Positions 54,773 to 62,935 of a stretch of DNA of 64,000 nt are shown in pieces. Source of the stretch: Roseiarcus sp036489975 (GTDB lineage: Bacteria > Pseudomonadota > Alphaproteobacteria > Rhizobiales > Beijerinckiaceae); the NCBI GenBank assembly GCA_036489975.1, contig DASXES010000079.1, positions 4,044-68,043 on the forward strand. The letters are read 5' to 3'. Position 1 is the first letter of the stretch, and each line of letters starts with the position of its first letter. Position numbers and translations under genes: made by a program. The notes under the pieces are model-generated. The model did no database searches, had not been told where the DNA came from, and saw nothing but the letters and a program-made list of their open reading frames with translations.

Positions 54773-55588
54773 TCAGGCGAGCCGCCCGTAGCCCGCGGCC
54801 GTGGCGCCGCGCTCGATCTCAAACACCCGATCGTAGTCGGCGGGCGTCGCAACGCGGGCGCCCTTGAGGCCGACCGCCGCCCGCGCTTCGGCGAGGTCCG
54901 GGTCCTCGAGCGCCGCGAACAGAGCCGCGCGCACGGCGGCGATTGTCGTCTGCGGCAGGCCAGCGGCGGCGATGAACGGCAGGCCCGGCGAAAGCGGGCT
55001 TCCTGCGACCAGGGCGACGCGCTCGACAAGATCCGGACGACCGCGCTCAAGGAGCGCGAAGCTGACGCAGTCGATCGCGGCGAGGTCCGCGACGCCCTCT
55101 GCGACCGCCGTCACGCTCGCTTCATGCGAGCCGGTGACGATCGTTGCGCGGAAGAAGGGCGCGCCGCGCGCAATGGGCGCGATCGCGGCGCGGAACAGAT
55201 TCATGCCGGTGTTGCTGTCGTGGGCGTTGAGCGCGGCGGTCGCGCCCCTGAATTCGCTTAAAGCACGGCGCGGGTCGCGGGCGGCGCGGATGATGAAGCT
55301 TCGATGCGAGGCGCCCTCGCAGCCGGGAAATCCGTATTCCGGCGTCGCGATCAACGTCACCACGTCTTTGAGGCCGCTCACATAAGGGTAGCCGCAGGTC
55401 TGACCGAGAATGAGGTCAGGACTTCCCCAGAGCGCGGCGAGGTCGCCCCCTCGGGTCAAGCGCACAGGCGCCTGAACGCCGGCGTCGCCGAGCCGGGTGG
55501 AAATCGACGCCCAGAGCGCGTCGTTGGCCGCGGCAGTCCACGGAAAATCGTACATCGGCAGGACTGCGATCGGGCCTACGCCGCTCAC
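54773..55588 (-). CDS. PhnD-like substrate-binding domain protein, no export signal
   Basis: The 271-residue protein resembles phosphate/phosphonate-type periplasmic binding proteins: AVLPMYDFPWTAAANDALWASI at the start, LILGQTCGYPYVSGL near residue 58, AALNAHDSNTGMNLFRAAIAP near 118, VTGSHEASVTAVAEGVADLAAIDCVSF near 150. No signal peptide or lipobox is visible and no ABC permease or ATPase is next to it. It overlaps the desaturase gene by 4 bases, so both come from one transcript. Its ligand is unknown. Confidence 0.85.
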   Translation of the reverse strand: MSGVGPIAVLPMYDFPWTAAANDALWASISTRLGDAGVQAPVRLTRGGDLAALWGSPDLILGQTCGYPYVSGLKDVVTLIATPEYGFPGCEGASHRSFIIRAARDPRRALSEFRGATAALNAHDSNTGMNLFRAAIAPIARGAPFFRATIVTGSHEASVTAVAEGVADLAAIDCVSFALLERGRPDLVERVALVAGSPLSPGLPFIAAAGLPQTTIAAVRAALFAALEDPDLAEARAAVGLKGARVATPADYDRVFEIERGATAAGYGRLA

Positions 55589-56508
55589 GCCGCCCGTTGG
55601 TCCCAGTCTGGATGAATCGGCTTATCGTGGGGCCTCAGGAGATAGCGCCGCGCGACATCGAAATAGCCGTGATAGACAAGGCCGCCGTTGCGCTTGATCA
55701 GCGCCGCCCGATTGAGCCGATAGAATTTCGGCAGTTGATACCACGGCAGCCGGTGGCGAAGGTGGTGCGCCGCATGGAGGTTGTTGAACAAGAACAGCGG
55801 CCCCAGGATCCATGCGTTCTCGACGATCGCCGTGCGCTGCTCCGCCTCCGGCACCGCCCGATGTTCGGCGAACGAGCGCACCATCGCAAGGCTCGCGCCG
55901 GGATAGACGAAGCAGGCGAGGTAAATCCAAAGCGGCATCCGGCAGATGGCGATCAGCCAGATCAGGACCGGCCCGCACAGGATGAGATGGCGCGCCAGCG
56001 CGTGGCGCGCGCCTCGCTCGCCGCGCCAGGCGTCGCGCAATCGATCGCGGACGAAGCCCCCGATCAGAAAGGCAGGCCCGATGGCGATCCGCCCGAGGAG
56101 CGTCGTCCGCGCGACAGCAAGCTTACGCCATACTGGACCGAGGCCGCCCCATCCGGACGAGGTCCAGTAGTAGCTTTCCGGGTCCTCGAGGGGATCGGTG
56201 AGATTCTCGTCGCGATGGTGGGCGAGATGGGTCGAACGGTAGATCGAGTACGGAAGCCACAGCGCCAGGGGCCAACAGCCGATCATTTCATTGGCGCGGC
56301 GGTTGCGGGTCGGGTGGCCGTGGATGGTCTCGTGCTGCAGGTTCAGTTGCCACGCGATGATCCAGGCGCCGAGCGCGGCCAGGGTCCACCAGGGAAGGTC
56401 CCGGTAGAAATACGTCCCCAGGAGCCACGACCCGTAGATGGCGAAAGCCAGCCCGGCTGTCGGCCATTCGATGCCGCGTTTGAGCGGCGGTAGTTCGACA
56501 ATCTCCAC
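55585..56508 (-). CDS. Fatty acid desaturase-type membrane di-iron enzyme
   Basis: This is a 307-residue membrane protein with the three histidine clusters of the desaturase family: HETIHGH near residue 59, HLAHH near 92 and HAAHH near 242. These bind the di-iron centre. Four to five hydrophobic segments surround them (for example AFAIYGSWLLGTYF). The family introduces double bonds or hydroxyl groups into acyl chains or carotenoids; the product is not deducible. The gene is first in a two-gene unit with the PhnD-like protein. Confidence 0.9.
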   Translation of the reverse strand: MEIVELPPLKRGIEWPTAGLAFAIYGSWLLGTYFYRDLPWWTLAALGAWIIAWQLNLQHETIHGHPTRNRRANEMIGCWPLALWLPYSIYRSTHLAHHRDENLTDPLEDPESYYWTSSGWGGLGPVWRKLAVARTTLLGRIAIGPAFLIGGFVRDRLRDAWRGERGARHALARHLILCGPVLIWLIAICRMPLWIYLACFVYPGASLAMVRSFAEHRAVPEAEQRTAIVENAWILGPLFLFNNLHAAHHLRHRLPWYQLPKFYRLNRAALIKRNGGLVYHGYFDVARRYLLRPHDKPIHPDWDQRAA

Positions 56509-56827
56509 GATTTTGCGTCCCCGCCTGACGCCCGCGACAAATCACCTGTCCCGAATCGGATGATAGCCCCAAACCCTGTGCCCGCAAACATTATTTTGCT
56601 ATAAGGCCCTCAATCTATAGACAAAATTCTAGACGGCGCTGCTCATGCAGCGGCGCCGCGTGCGGTTACGGTTGAAGCCGCGAGGTCGGCCGGGGGCTTG
56701 GGGGTTGGGCGAACACGTCCCGCATTGTGGCGCTGGTGGCTTGCAAGCCCTCGAAGCGATCAGACCGGCAGCCTGCGGCCCAACGCTCGCGCGATCCGTG
56801 AAGCCGTCAGGCTCGCTTACGCATCCG
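56509..56827. other. Intergenic region, 319 bases
   Basis: No gene is supported. The part 56580-56640 is AT-rich (TTATTTTGCTATAA, TCTATAGACAAAATTCTAG) and could contain promoter elements for the desaturase operon on the minus strand, but I see no clear -35/-10 pair. Confidence 0.45.
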
Positions 56828-57505
56828 TCAACCGGAGTCCGAGACCCCGGTCTTCCTGCCGACCACGACAATCTGGCTGATGAACAGATGTTCGAGTCGG
56901 CCGCCGCTCAGTTTGGCGATCAGCTTCGCCGCCGGGCCCGGCGCTCTCAGCGGCTCAGTGGAGAGCACCTCGAAGCCGCAGGTTTGGAACATGTCGGCGT
57001 AGGACCTAGGGGTGAACCACCGGAGATGGGTCCGGTCCATTCGGCCCATGTCCGCCAAGGTCCAGTTCCCTTTCAGAAGCATGCCGATGACCGAATAATG
57101 CGAAACGTTCGGCGAACTCGCCATGACGAGCCCGCCGGGGCGCAGATAGGTCCTGAGCCGCCGCAGAACCGCCCACGGATCGACCATATGCTCCAGGACT
57201 TCGCCGGCGATCAGAACGTCGAAGCTTTCGCGCGGCTCGGGCGGATCGAAGCTTTCGATGTTGGCCGTGTAGACCCGATCGATGCGCGACGCCGCCACGC
57301 TCGCCGCGGAGGCGAACAGCTCCACCCCCACATAGAGTCCGCACTTGCCCTCATGCTTCGCATAGGCGCCCGTCGATCCCTCGGCGCAGCCGATCTCCAG
57401 AATCGCCCGGTTGCGATCGACGCCGAGCCGGTCGATGAGATCGCTCCGCTGGCCGGCGAAATAGGCTTGCTCCTTGTGCTCGTAGGACGGCGCTAGGGAA
57501 TCCAT
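56828..57505 (-). CDS. Class I SAM-dependent methyltransferase
   Basis: This 225-residue enzyme starts at ATG 57505, with AGGAG 5 bases upstream; an upstream extension of the frame overlaps the glycosyltransferase and is rejected. Motif I is AILEIGCAEGSTGAYA near residue 34, motif II GVELF, and motif IV FDVLIAGEVLEHMVDPW near 93, followed by RTYLRPGGLVMASSPN. It is a Methyltransf_11/12-type enzyme as seen in glycan loci, where it may methylate a sugar or lipid carrier product. It is 40 bases behind the glycosyltransferase. Confidence 0.9.
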   Translation of the reverse strand: MDSLAPSYEHKEQAYFAGQRSDLIDRLGVDRNRAILEIGCAEGSTGAYAKHEGKCGLYVGVELFASAASVAASRIDRVYTANIESFDPPEPRESFDVLIAGEVLEHMVDPWAVLRRLRTYLRPGGLVMASSPNVSHYSVIGMLLKGNWTLADMGRMDRTHLRWFTPRSYADMFQTCGFEVLSTEPLRAPGPAAKLIAKLSGGRLEHLFISQIVVVGRKTGVSDSG

Positions 57506-57545
57506 CTTTGCTCCTGATCGCCGCCCGCCCCCGGCGCCGCCTCGT

Positions 57546-58361
57546 TCACTGGCGCTTGAGGCCCAGCATCTTCGGCAAGCGGCCAAGGCGCTTGGGGATG
57601 CCCGTCGCGAGGACGGCGTTGAGGACCGGAGACACCGCCGCGGATCCTCCAAGATAGACCGCGGTCGTCGTCGTTGTGGCGGTGCGCGGACGCATCACGC
57701 GACGATATTTGGCGATTAGCGCCGCACGAAGCTCCGCGAAGCCCGGCGACTCATACTTGCTCGCGCCGCTGCTCAGATGGCGGAGGTGGAAATCGACGAC
57801 ATAGGCGGTGTAGCCGAGCACCCGCGCCACTATGCAGAGATCCGTGCCGTAAAGATGAAATCCCTTCAGATCGGCCGATACGGCCAGGTTGGCGTCGCGC
57901 CGCACGACGAGGAAGTTCTCATCGAGGCCGCTTACCTTCTGCGGCAGCGGCTCGGTGAATTGATTGTCGCCATGCGGGTCCGTAAGGCGAAGCGCGAGGC
58001 GCCCCGGATACATGCCCCCGCCATTTCCACAAACACCCCAAGACGGGTCGATGCGATCGAGTTCCGCCAGGACGGCGTCGAGCTTCTCGCGGCCGTCGTC
58101 GACCAGAAGCACGTCCTGGTGGCAAATGATGATATATCTCCCATTTGCCGTCGTCAGGAATTTGTTTATCCCTCGATAGGCGTCATATTCATTTTTGCCA
58201 GAATTGTCGATATAGATATACTCACAGTCGTGGTAAGAAAATCCATGATCTACAAATGTTTTAACTGCCGCTTTGTACTGCTCAAATCGAGTTACAAATG
58301 TACAAATCGAATAGACGATGCCGTTATCCTTTATGTCAGTAATATTTATCGGCTCGCTCAT
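57546..58361 (-). CDS. Family 2-like glycosyltransferase
   Basis: This 271-residue protein starts with VYSICTFVTRFEQYKAAVKTF and has DCEYIYIDNSGKNEYDAY, then YIIICHQDVLLVDDGREKLD, where HQD-type acidic residues take the place of the DxD motif of GT-A enzymes. GVCGNGGGMYPG and FLVVRRDANL are other conserved parts. It would transfer a sugar during surface polysaccharide assembly. The N-terminal third is clearly AT-richer than its surroundings, suggesting acquisition from elsewhere. Confidence 0.82.
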   Translation of the reverse strand: MSEPINITDIKDNGIVYSICTFVTRFEQYKAAVKTFVDHGFSYHDCEYIYIDNSGKNEYDAYRGINKFLTTANGRYIIICHQDVLLVDDGREKLDAVLAELDRIDPSWGVCGNGGGMYPGRLALRLTDPHGDNQFTEPLPQKVSGLDENFLVVRRDANLAVSADLKGFHLYGTDLCIVARVLGYTAYVVDFHLRHLSSGASKYESPGFAELRAALIAKYRRVMRPRTATTTTTAVYLGGSAAVSPVLNAVLATGIPKRLGRLPKMLGLKRQ

Positions 58362-58732
58362 CCAATATCTCCGGGTCGTCCTGTCTTGTCAGAGAACCCG
58401 CACGAAGCGTAGGTGGAGAGTTTTACCGGGTGGCTCGCGGCGACGCGTTGCTGTTCGACACACCTTGTATCGAAACGTCGGATAATCGAGCTCAACCTTT
58501 CCTTAGCCAAGACTGCTGACGGCCCGATCTTGCCAGGGGGAGCCCATATTATGTCTATGCGACCTCCGAAAGGCAAGCGATGGCAGCCGCCTTCCGGTCC
58601 ACCCTGAATTTCCGCCTCGCTGGCCCTGAGGCCAAGTTGGGCTGCGGCGGCCCCCCTGCAGACGCGGGCGGCGGAGGGGCGCTCCATGCGCCGCATGCGC
58701 CCGGGCGCCGCTTGATCTGGCCAGTTTCCCGG
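58362..58732. other. Intergenic region, 371 bases
   Basis: No gene is recognisable; the plus-strand frame 58413-58607 has no known motif. The region should contain the promoter of the minus-strand glycosyltransferase-methyltransferase pair, but no clear promoter was found. Confidence 0.4.
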
Positions 58733-60232
58733 TTAGCCGCCGGGCCGGAACGCTTTCGCCGTGAAACTGGCGGCGAAAAGGCGCGCTCGATTCACCAGAG
58801 ACCGCATGAACGCACGCCAATCCTCCGAGAAAATAAGGCTCAACGCGATCGCCGCTGCAGCCGTGAGGGCCGCGACGAGCAGGTCTACGACGACGTTGGA
58901 GCCCAAGAAAAAGCGGGCGACAATCAGGGTGGCGACCAGGAGCACGGCCGGGGGCAGCAGCGGAAGGAGGTCCCGCCTTCTCATTCCAGAAGCCCAGAAA
59001 ATCGCCAAGGCGTCTGCTGTGCAGCGCAAGGTCCAGGCGCCAGCCGCCCCAACGATCCCGAAAGTCACAGTCAAAACCCAGAGAAGGCCCATGAACGGCA
59101 GAAACTCGATCATGCTCAGTTTGCCCGTAAGGTCCGCCCTGCCCTGGCTTTGCAGGAGCGTAAAACCGACGAGGGACAGCCCTGCCATCCACATTCCCGG
59201 GAAAAGGATTTGCGCCACGGGCGCCGAGACCCGGGCGAAATCGGCGCTGATCCAATACCGAAAGAAGATTGGCGAGAGGACAATCGCAGGAGCGCAGACG
59301 GCGGCAAAGCCGTACGCCATCGTCGAAAGCGCGCGCGCGCCGAGCGTGAAAGCGGCGCCGCCGGACAGGCTCGACATGCGGGGAAAGAACGTGCGCCCGA
59401 CCGCCGCCGGGATCGCTCCGCTCCTCAAGACAAGGTTCATCGGAACCGCATAATGCGCCACCGAGGCCACTCCCATCACTGACCCGATAATGAATTGATC
59501 AGCCGAAGCCAGCGCGGGATTGACCACATTCGTGGCGAACATCCACCCGCCATAGCCAAGCAACTTGCGCGCCTCGCCCCAATCCATGCCGCGAAGCGAG
59601 AATGGCCCCTCGAGACGGACGACGAAAACCAGCACAGTGATCGCGCCGAACGCCTGCGCCGCGACGGCCGTGGGAATAACGACCCGGAGCGAGGGACTGA
59701 CAAACACAGCCACAAGCATCGGCGCGACTTGCGCCAGCGTCATCGCGACAATCTGGATCAAATTCACGAGCAGGAAGAGTTCTCGGCTTTCCAGCGCGCC
59801 CGCGCCGGCGGCCGAAACAAGCGTGAGAGGCAGAAGACAGGCGATCCAGGGCAGCGACCCGGAGACCTCGGCGCTCAGCGCAGTCGGTACTGAAATGAAA
59901 TGTCTGAGCAACAATCCGCCGGATATGTAGAGAACCGCGCCGCCGATCAGGCCAATTCCAAGGTTGAGACCGAGCGTCGTCAAGAGCACACGCGCGCGGT
60001 GCTGCTGAGGGGCGTCGCGCAGCTTCGCCAATGCGTTGGTGACCGCGCGCGAGAGCCCGAGATCAAGAAAGCCGAATAGTCCCAGGAGGACCCATACGAT
60101 CGATATGATGCCGTATCGCGCTTCGCCGACATGGCGCAGATAGACCGGAATCGTCACGAACGCGACTGCGATCCGCACCGTCGGGTACAAAAGATTAACG
60201 ATGAAATTTCTTCTGAGGGGCCTGGGGGGCAT
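58733..60232 (-). CDS. Polysaccharide flippase (Wzx-like, MOP superfamily)
   Basis: This 499-residue membrane protein has about 12-14 helices. It begins with RRNFIVNLLYPTVRIAVAFVTIPVYLRHVGEARYGIISIVWVL, the usual start of O-antigen/polysaccharide export proteins, with a polysaccharide_synt-type repeat around GYGGWMFATNVVNPALASADQFIIGSVMG. It would flip lipid-linked oligosaccharide units over the inner membrane. With the glycosyltransferases and the ligase/polymerase it belongs to one surface glycan locus, although the genes do not form a single operon. Confidence 0.88.
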   Translation of the reverse strand: MPPRPLRRNFIVNLLYPTVRIAVAFVTIPVYLRHVGEARYGIISIVWVLLGLFGFLDLGLSRAVTNALAKLRDAPQQHRARVLLTTLGLNLGIGLIGGAVLYISGGLLLRHFISVPTALSAEVSGSLPWIACLLPLTLVSAAGAGALESRELFLLVNLIQIVAMTLAQVAPMLVAVFVSPSLRVVIPTAVAAQAFGAITVLVFVVRLEGPFSLRGMDWGEARKLLGYGGWMFATNVVNPALASADQFIIGSVMGVASVAHYAVPMNLVLRSGAIPAAVGRTFFPRMSSLSGGAAFTLGARALSTMAYGFAAVCAPAIVLSPIFFRYWISADFARVSAPVAQILFPGMWMAGLSLVGFTLLQSQGRADLTGKLSMIEFLPFMGLLWVLTVTFGIVGAAGAWTLRCTADALAIFWASGMRRRDLLPLLPPAVLLVATLIVARFFLGSNVVVDLLVAALTAAAAIALSLIFSEDWRAFMRSLVNRARLFAASFTAKAFRPGG

Positions 60233-60917
60233 ATGTAGTCCTTTGGGACGAGATATCAGGTCAAAAGTACAAGTTCAAATGATGACAAGCTGGCTCGTCA
60301 GGTCGCCGCAGGTCCAGGTCCTCCTCTTCACGAATGTTTGCGATGGTTCTCGAAGTCGCTCTTTGTTATTTCGCCGCGGGCTTAAAGTTCCCGATCCCGT
60401 CCTCTGGGAATAACGTCGGCGGCAATCCTGGAGCGAGGCTCGCTGGCCTCGATCCGGCGGCTTTACGCGCCAGCCCGGCGCGACGGCCGGTCGGCCGTTG
60501 TCCAGATTAGCGATCGCCCGATCCGGGCCGGACTCTGACCAGGGCCGGGTCTGGGGCAGCCGCATAGGAGGAGTCGCGCCGCCTCGATGGCGTGGGTAAA
60601 TAGAAGTCCGCAATTCGGTTGGCAAGGAGTCGTCTTTTACGCCCGCAAGACCGGCCGAAAACCAGATCAGCGACGGAGGGCCGCGGCGTCCCGGTCGTCG
60701 TGCGCGCCGCGCTCCGGTTGCGTCAATCGACGTTTTCATGGAGTCATAACATGGACGGCGCAGAGGAGGCGGCCAGGGAAGTTCGTCAGAGAAGACCGCG
60801 TGGGCGATCCGAGCGTCATGGCTTTGGCGTCACAAGCGGGTATCCGCGGCGCGGATCGCCGTCTCGCCTTGGATATCTGATGGCGCTGCACAAAAAGGCG
60901 CCGTATTTTAGCCTCGG
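60233..60917. other. Intergenic region, 685 bases, no supported gene
   Basis: Open frames occur on both strands (for example 60275-60739 minus, 60587-60880 plus) but their residue composition is Arg/Pro/Ser rich in the way of chance frames in GC-rich DNA. No conserved motif, strong promoter or RNA element was seen. It separates the divergent flippase and ligase genes and so contains at least two promoters. Confidence 0.5.
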
Positions 60918-62612
60918 ATGAGGGCGACTAGCGCGGCCTCGAAGCCGGAACGGAGTTCGACAGGAATGGCAGTTTGGACCGGCAATCGCTTTTCCCTGTC
61001 GCGGACCGCTCTCGTAGCGGTGGCGGAGGCGAAACTTGCCGCGCGCGTGGCGCCCAGGGTCGTTCGCTACCTTGCGCCAATTGTCGCATGGGCGATCGCC
61101 TCGATCGGCCTGGGTCTCATTGTCGGCCTGGCGGCGGTTTTTCTGCCTCCGCTCGGCGCCTTCGGGATCGTTGCGATCGCCGCCATGGTGCTGCTCTGGG
61201 TCATGCCGGATCTGCCCCTCGTATGGCCGAACCTCATTCGCAAGACGTTTTTCGTCATGCTGGTCGCCGATCTTTGCGTCCCCAATTACTATGCGGTTCA
61301 GTTGGGCAGCCTGCCCTGGATCTCCGCGCGCCGTCTCGCCACCTTCGCGCTGTTCGCGCCATTCCTTATCGCCGTCGCGGCTTCGTCTGACACCCGACGC
61401 AGAATTATGGAACGCGCCGGCGCCTCGTCGCTGATTTTTATTTGCGTCCTCGGTTATCTTGTCATGGCGATTCTATCTCTTTTCACGTCAGCCACGACCT
61501 CGGAGTCCATGTCAGCCCTGGTCGAGGCGCTCTTGTCCTGGTATGTGCCGTTCTTTGCTATGATTTACATAGTCAGAGATCATGATGACGCTATATTCAT
61601 ACTAAAAATAATCTGCTGTTGCGCGGTATTTATTACCGCGTTCGGCTTCATGGAGTTTTACGAGCATCGTAACATCTTCGTTGATATTTTTCCCCGAGGC
61701 ATGCTCCAACAACTCATCGAGAACAACCCGAATCTGGCGTTGCTTCTACCCGGTGACGCCAATCACTTCAGAAATGGCCTATATCGTGCAGAGTCTGCTT
61801 TCGTCACGCCTCTCTCTTTCGGAGAGTTTGAAATCATTGTCATTCCCATTGGCCTGTTCTTCGCCTTGTACCGGGAGAGTTCGTTTGAGAAGAGCCTTGG
61901 CTGGGCGACCGTATTTGGCGGAATCATAGGGATCTTCGCCTCGGGCTCGCGAGGCGGCTACATCGGCGTTCTCTTTTCCGTGGCTGTATTCGTGGCAATC
62001 TGGTCGATTCGTAAAGCCGTGGGTAACAAGGCCAGTCTAGCCCCGGCGATCGTCGGTCTCACAGGTATTGTGTCGTTCGCGTTTTTAATTGGATTGATTC
62101 TGTTCTGGAGGCGCGCGCACAATATGGTGCTTGGGGGCGGCGATGCTGCGGCCAGCAACCAGGGCCGTTACAACCAGTGGGTTGCGGGCATTCCGCTTAT
62201 TCGGTCGAACCCGATCACCGGCCACGGTTTCGCGGCCGGGGGTTACGTTATCAACAGTTCGATCGACAGCTACGTCCTCTCGGTCCTGCTTGAGACCGGA
62301 ATCCCTGGACTTGTGTTTTTCGTCGGGATGGCGCTGCTCCCGATTTGGTATGGCCTGCGAAATTTTGTCTCCGACATGTCGGAATCCGGCGCGGTCGCCG
62401 GGGCGCTGGCCTGCAGTTTCATCGCCTTCTCCATGAACAGACTCGTTCTGTCGCAGCGAGAAAATCACATGTTGATCTTTTCTCTGCTGGCGATCGTCGT
62501 TGTCATGAATTACGAATACGCTCGGAAACAAGCTCCGGCGCGAGTCATCGACAAGCCGCCGAGGAAAACCTATCTTCACCCCGCTGAAGGCCATCGGGCT
62601 CATCGCGTGTGA
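60918..62612 (+). CDS. O-antigen ligase/polysaccharide polymerase family membrane protein
   Basis: The 564-residue protein has about 12 helices. The characteristic segment FASGSRGGYIGVLFSVAVFVAI near residue 340 is followed by a periplasmic loop with PITGHGFAAGGYVINSSIDSYVLSVLLETGIPGLVFFVG (about 430-468), the pattern of the Wzy_C/WaaL family. It would polymerise or ligate glycan units in the periplasm. Start ATG 60918 is the upstream limit; ATG 60966 (MAVWTGNRF) is a possible alternative. The middle part is relatively AT-rich. Confidence 0.87.
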   Translation: MRATSAASKPERSSTGMAVWTGNRFSLSRTALVAVAEAKLAARVAPRVVRYLAPIVAWAIASIGLGLIVGLAAVFLPPLGAFGIVAIAAMVLLWVMPDLPLVWPNLIRKTFFVMLVADLCVPNYYAVQLGSLPWISARRLATFALFAPFLIAVAASSDTRRRIMERAGASSLIFICVLGYLVMAILSLFTSATTSESMSALVEALLSWYVPFFAMIYIVRDHDDAIFILKIICCCAVFITAFGFMEFYEHRNIFVDIFPRGMLQQLIENNPNLALLLPGDANHFRNGLYRAESAFVTPLSFGEFEIIVIPIGLFFALYRESSFEKSLGWATVFGGIIGIFASGSRGGYIGVLFSVAVFVAIWSIRKAVGNKASLAPAIVGLTGIVSFAFLIGLILFWRRAHNMVLGGGDAAASNQGRYNQWVAGIPLIRSNPITGHGFAAGGYVINSSIDSYVLSVLLETGIPGLVFFVGMALLPIWYGLRNFVSDMSESGAVAGALACSFIAFSMNRLVLSQRENHMLIFSLLAIVVVMNYEYARKQAPARVIDKPPRKTYLHPAEGHRAHRV

Positions 62613-62749
62613 TCCTGGCGTTCAGTCCGACCGCGGCGCGGCGGCGAGCAACCGGCTTTCGACGGTCGGTCGAGTGAAGACCTATGGCGCCGGACGGCCG
62701 GGCTCATTCTCCGCCGATATCCGTGCTGGGCTTACGGGAAAGCGCGGGG

Positions 62750-62935
62750 ATGGCCTTCAACATCGAGATCACGCCTCGAAACGACGCGACAGGGGTGACG
62801 GTTTACGCGGTTGTCGTGACGATCGATGACCACGAGACCGTCGTGAGCTTTCAATCGAGGGAGGCCGCGGAAAGCTTTGCCGAGACCGAACGCGCCCGGC
62901 TTGTCGATGACGCTCGACGGCGAGCCGCGCTCTAA
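62750..62935 (+). CDS. Small hypothetical protein
   Basis: This 61-residue protein starts at ATG 62750 (MAFNIEITPRND), preceded by GCGGGGA. The chain alternates as in a small beta-beta-alpha fold: VTVYAVVVTIDDHETVVSF, then a helix ESFAETERARLVDDARR. It has no known domain. The stop overlaps the convergent priA stop by 4 bases. The reasonable composition and ribosome site favour a real gene. Confidence 0.55.
   Translation: MAFNIEITPRNDATGVTVYAVVVTIDDHETVVSFQSREAAESFAETERARLVDDARRRAAL

Noticed and set aside
60275..60739. 154-codon minus-strand frame between flippase and ligase genes
   Set aside because: No start context or conserved sequence; composition like random GC-rich DNA.
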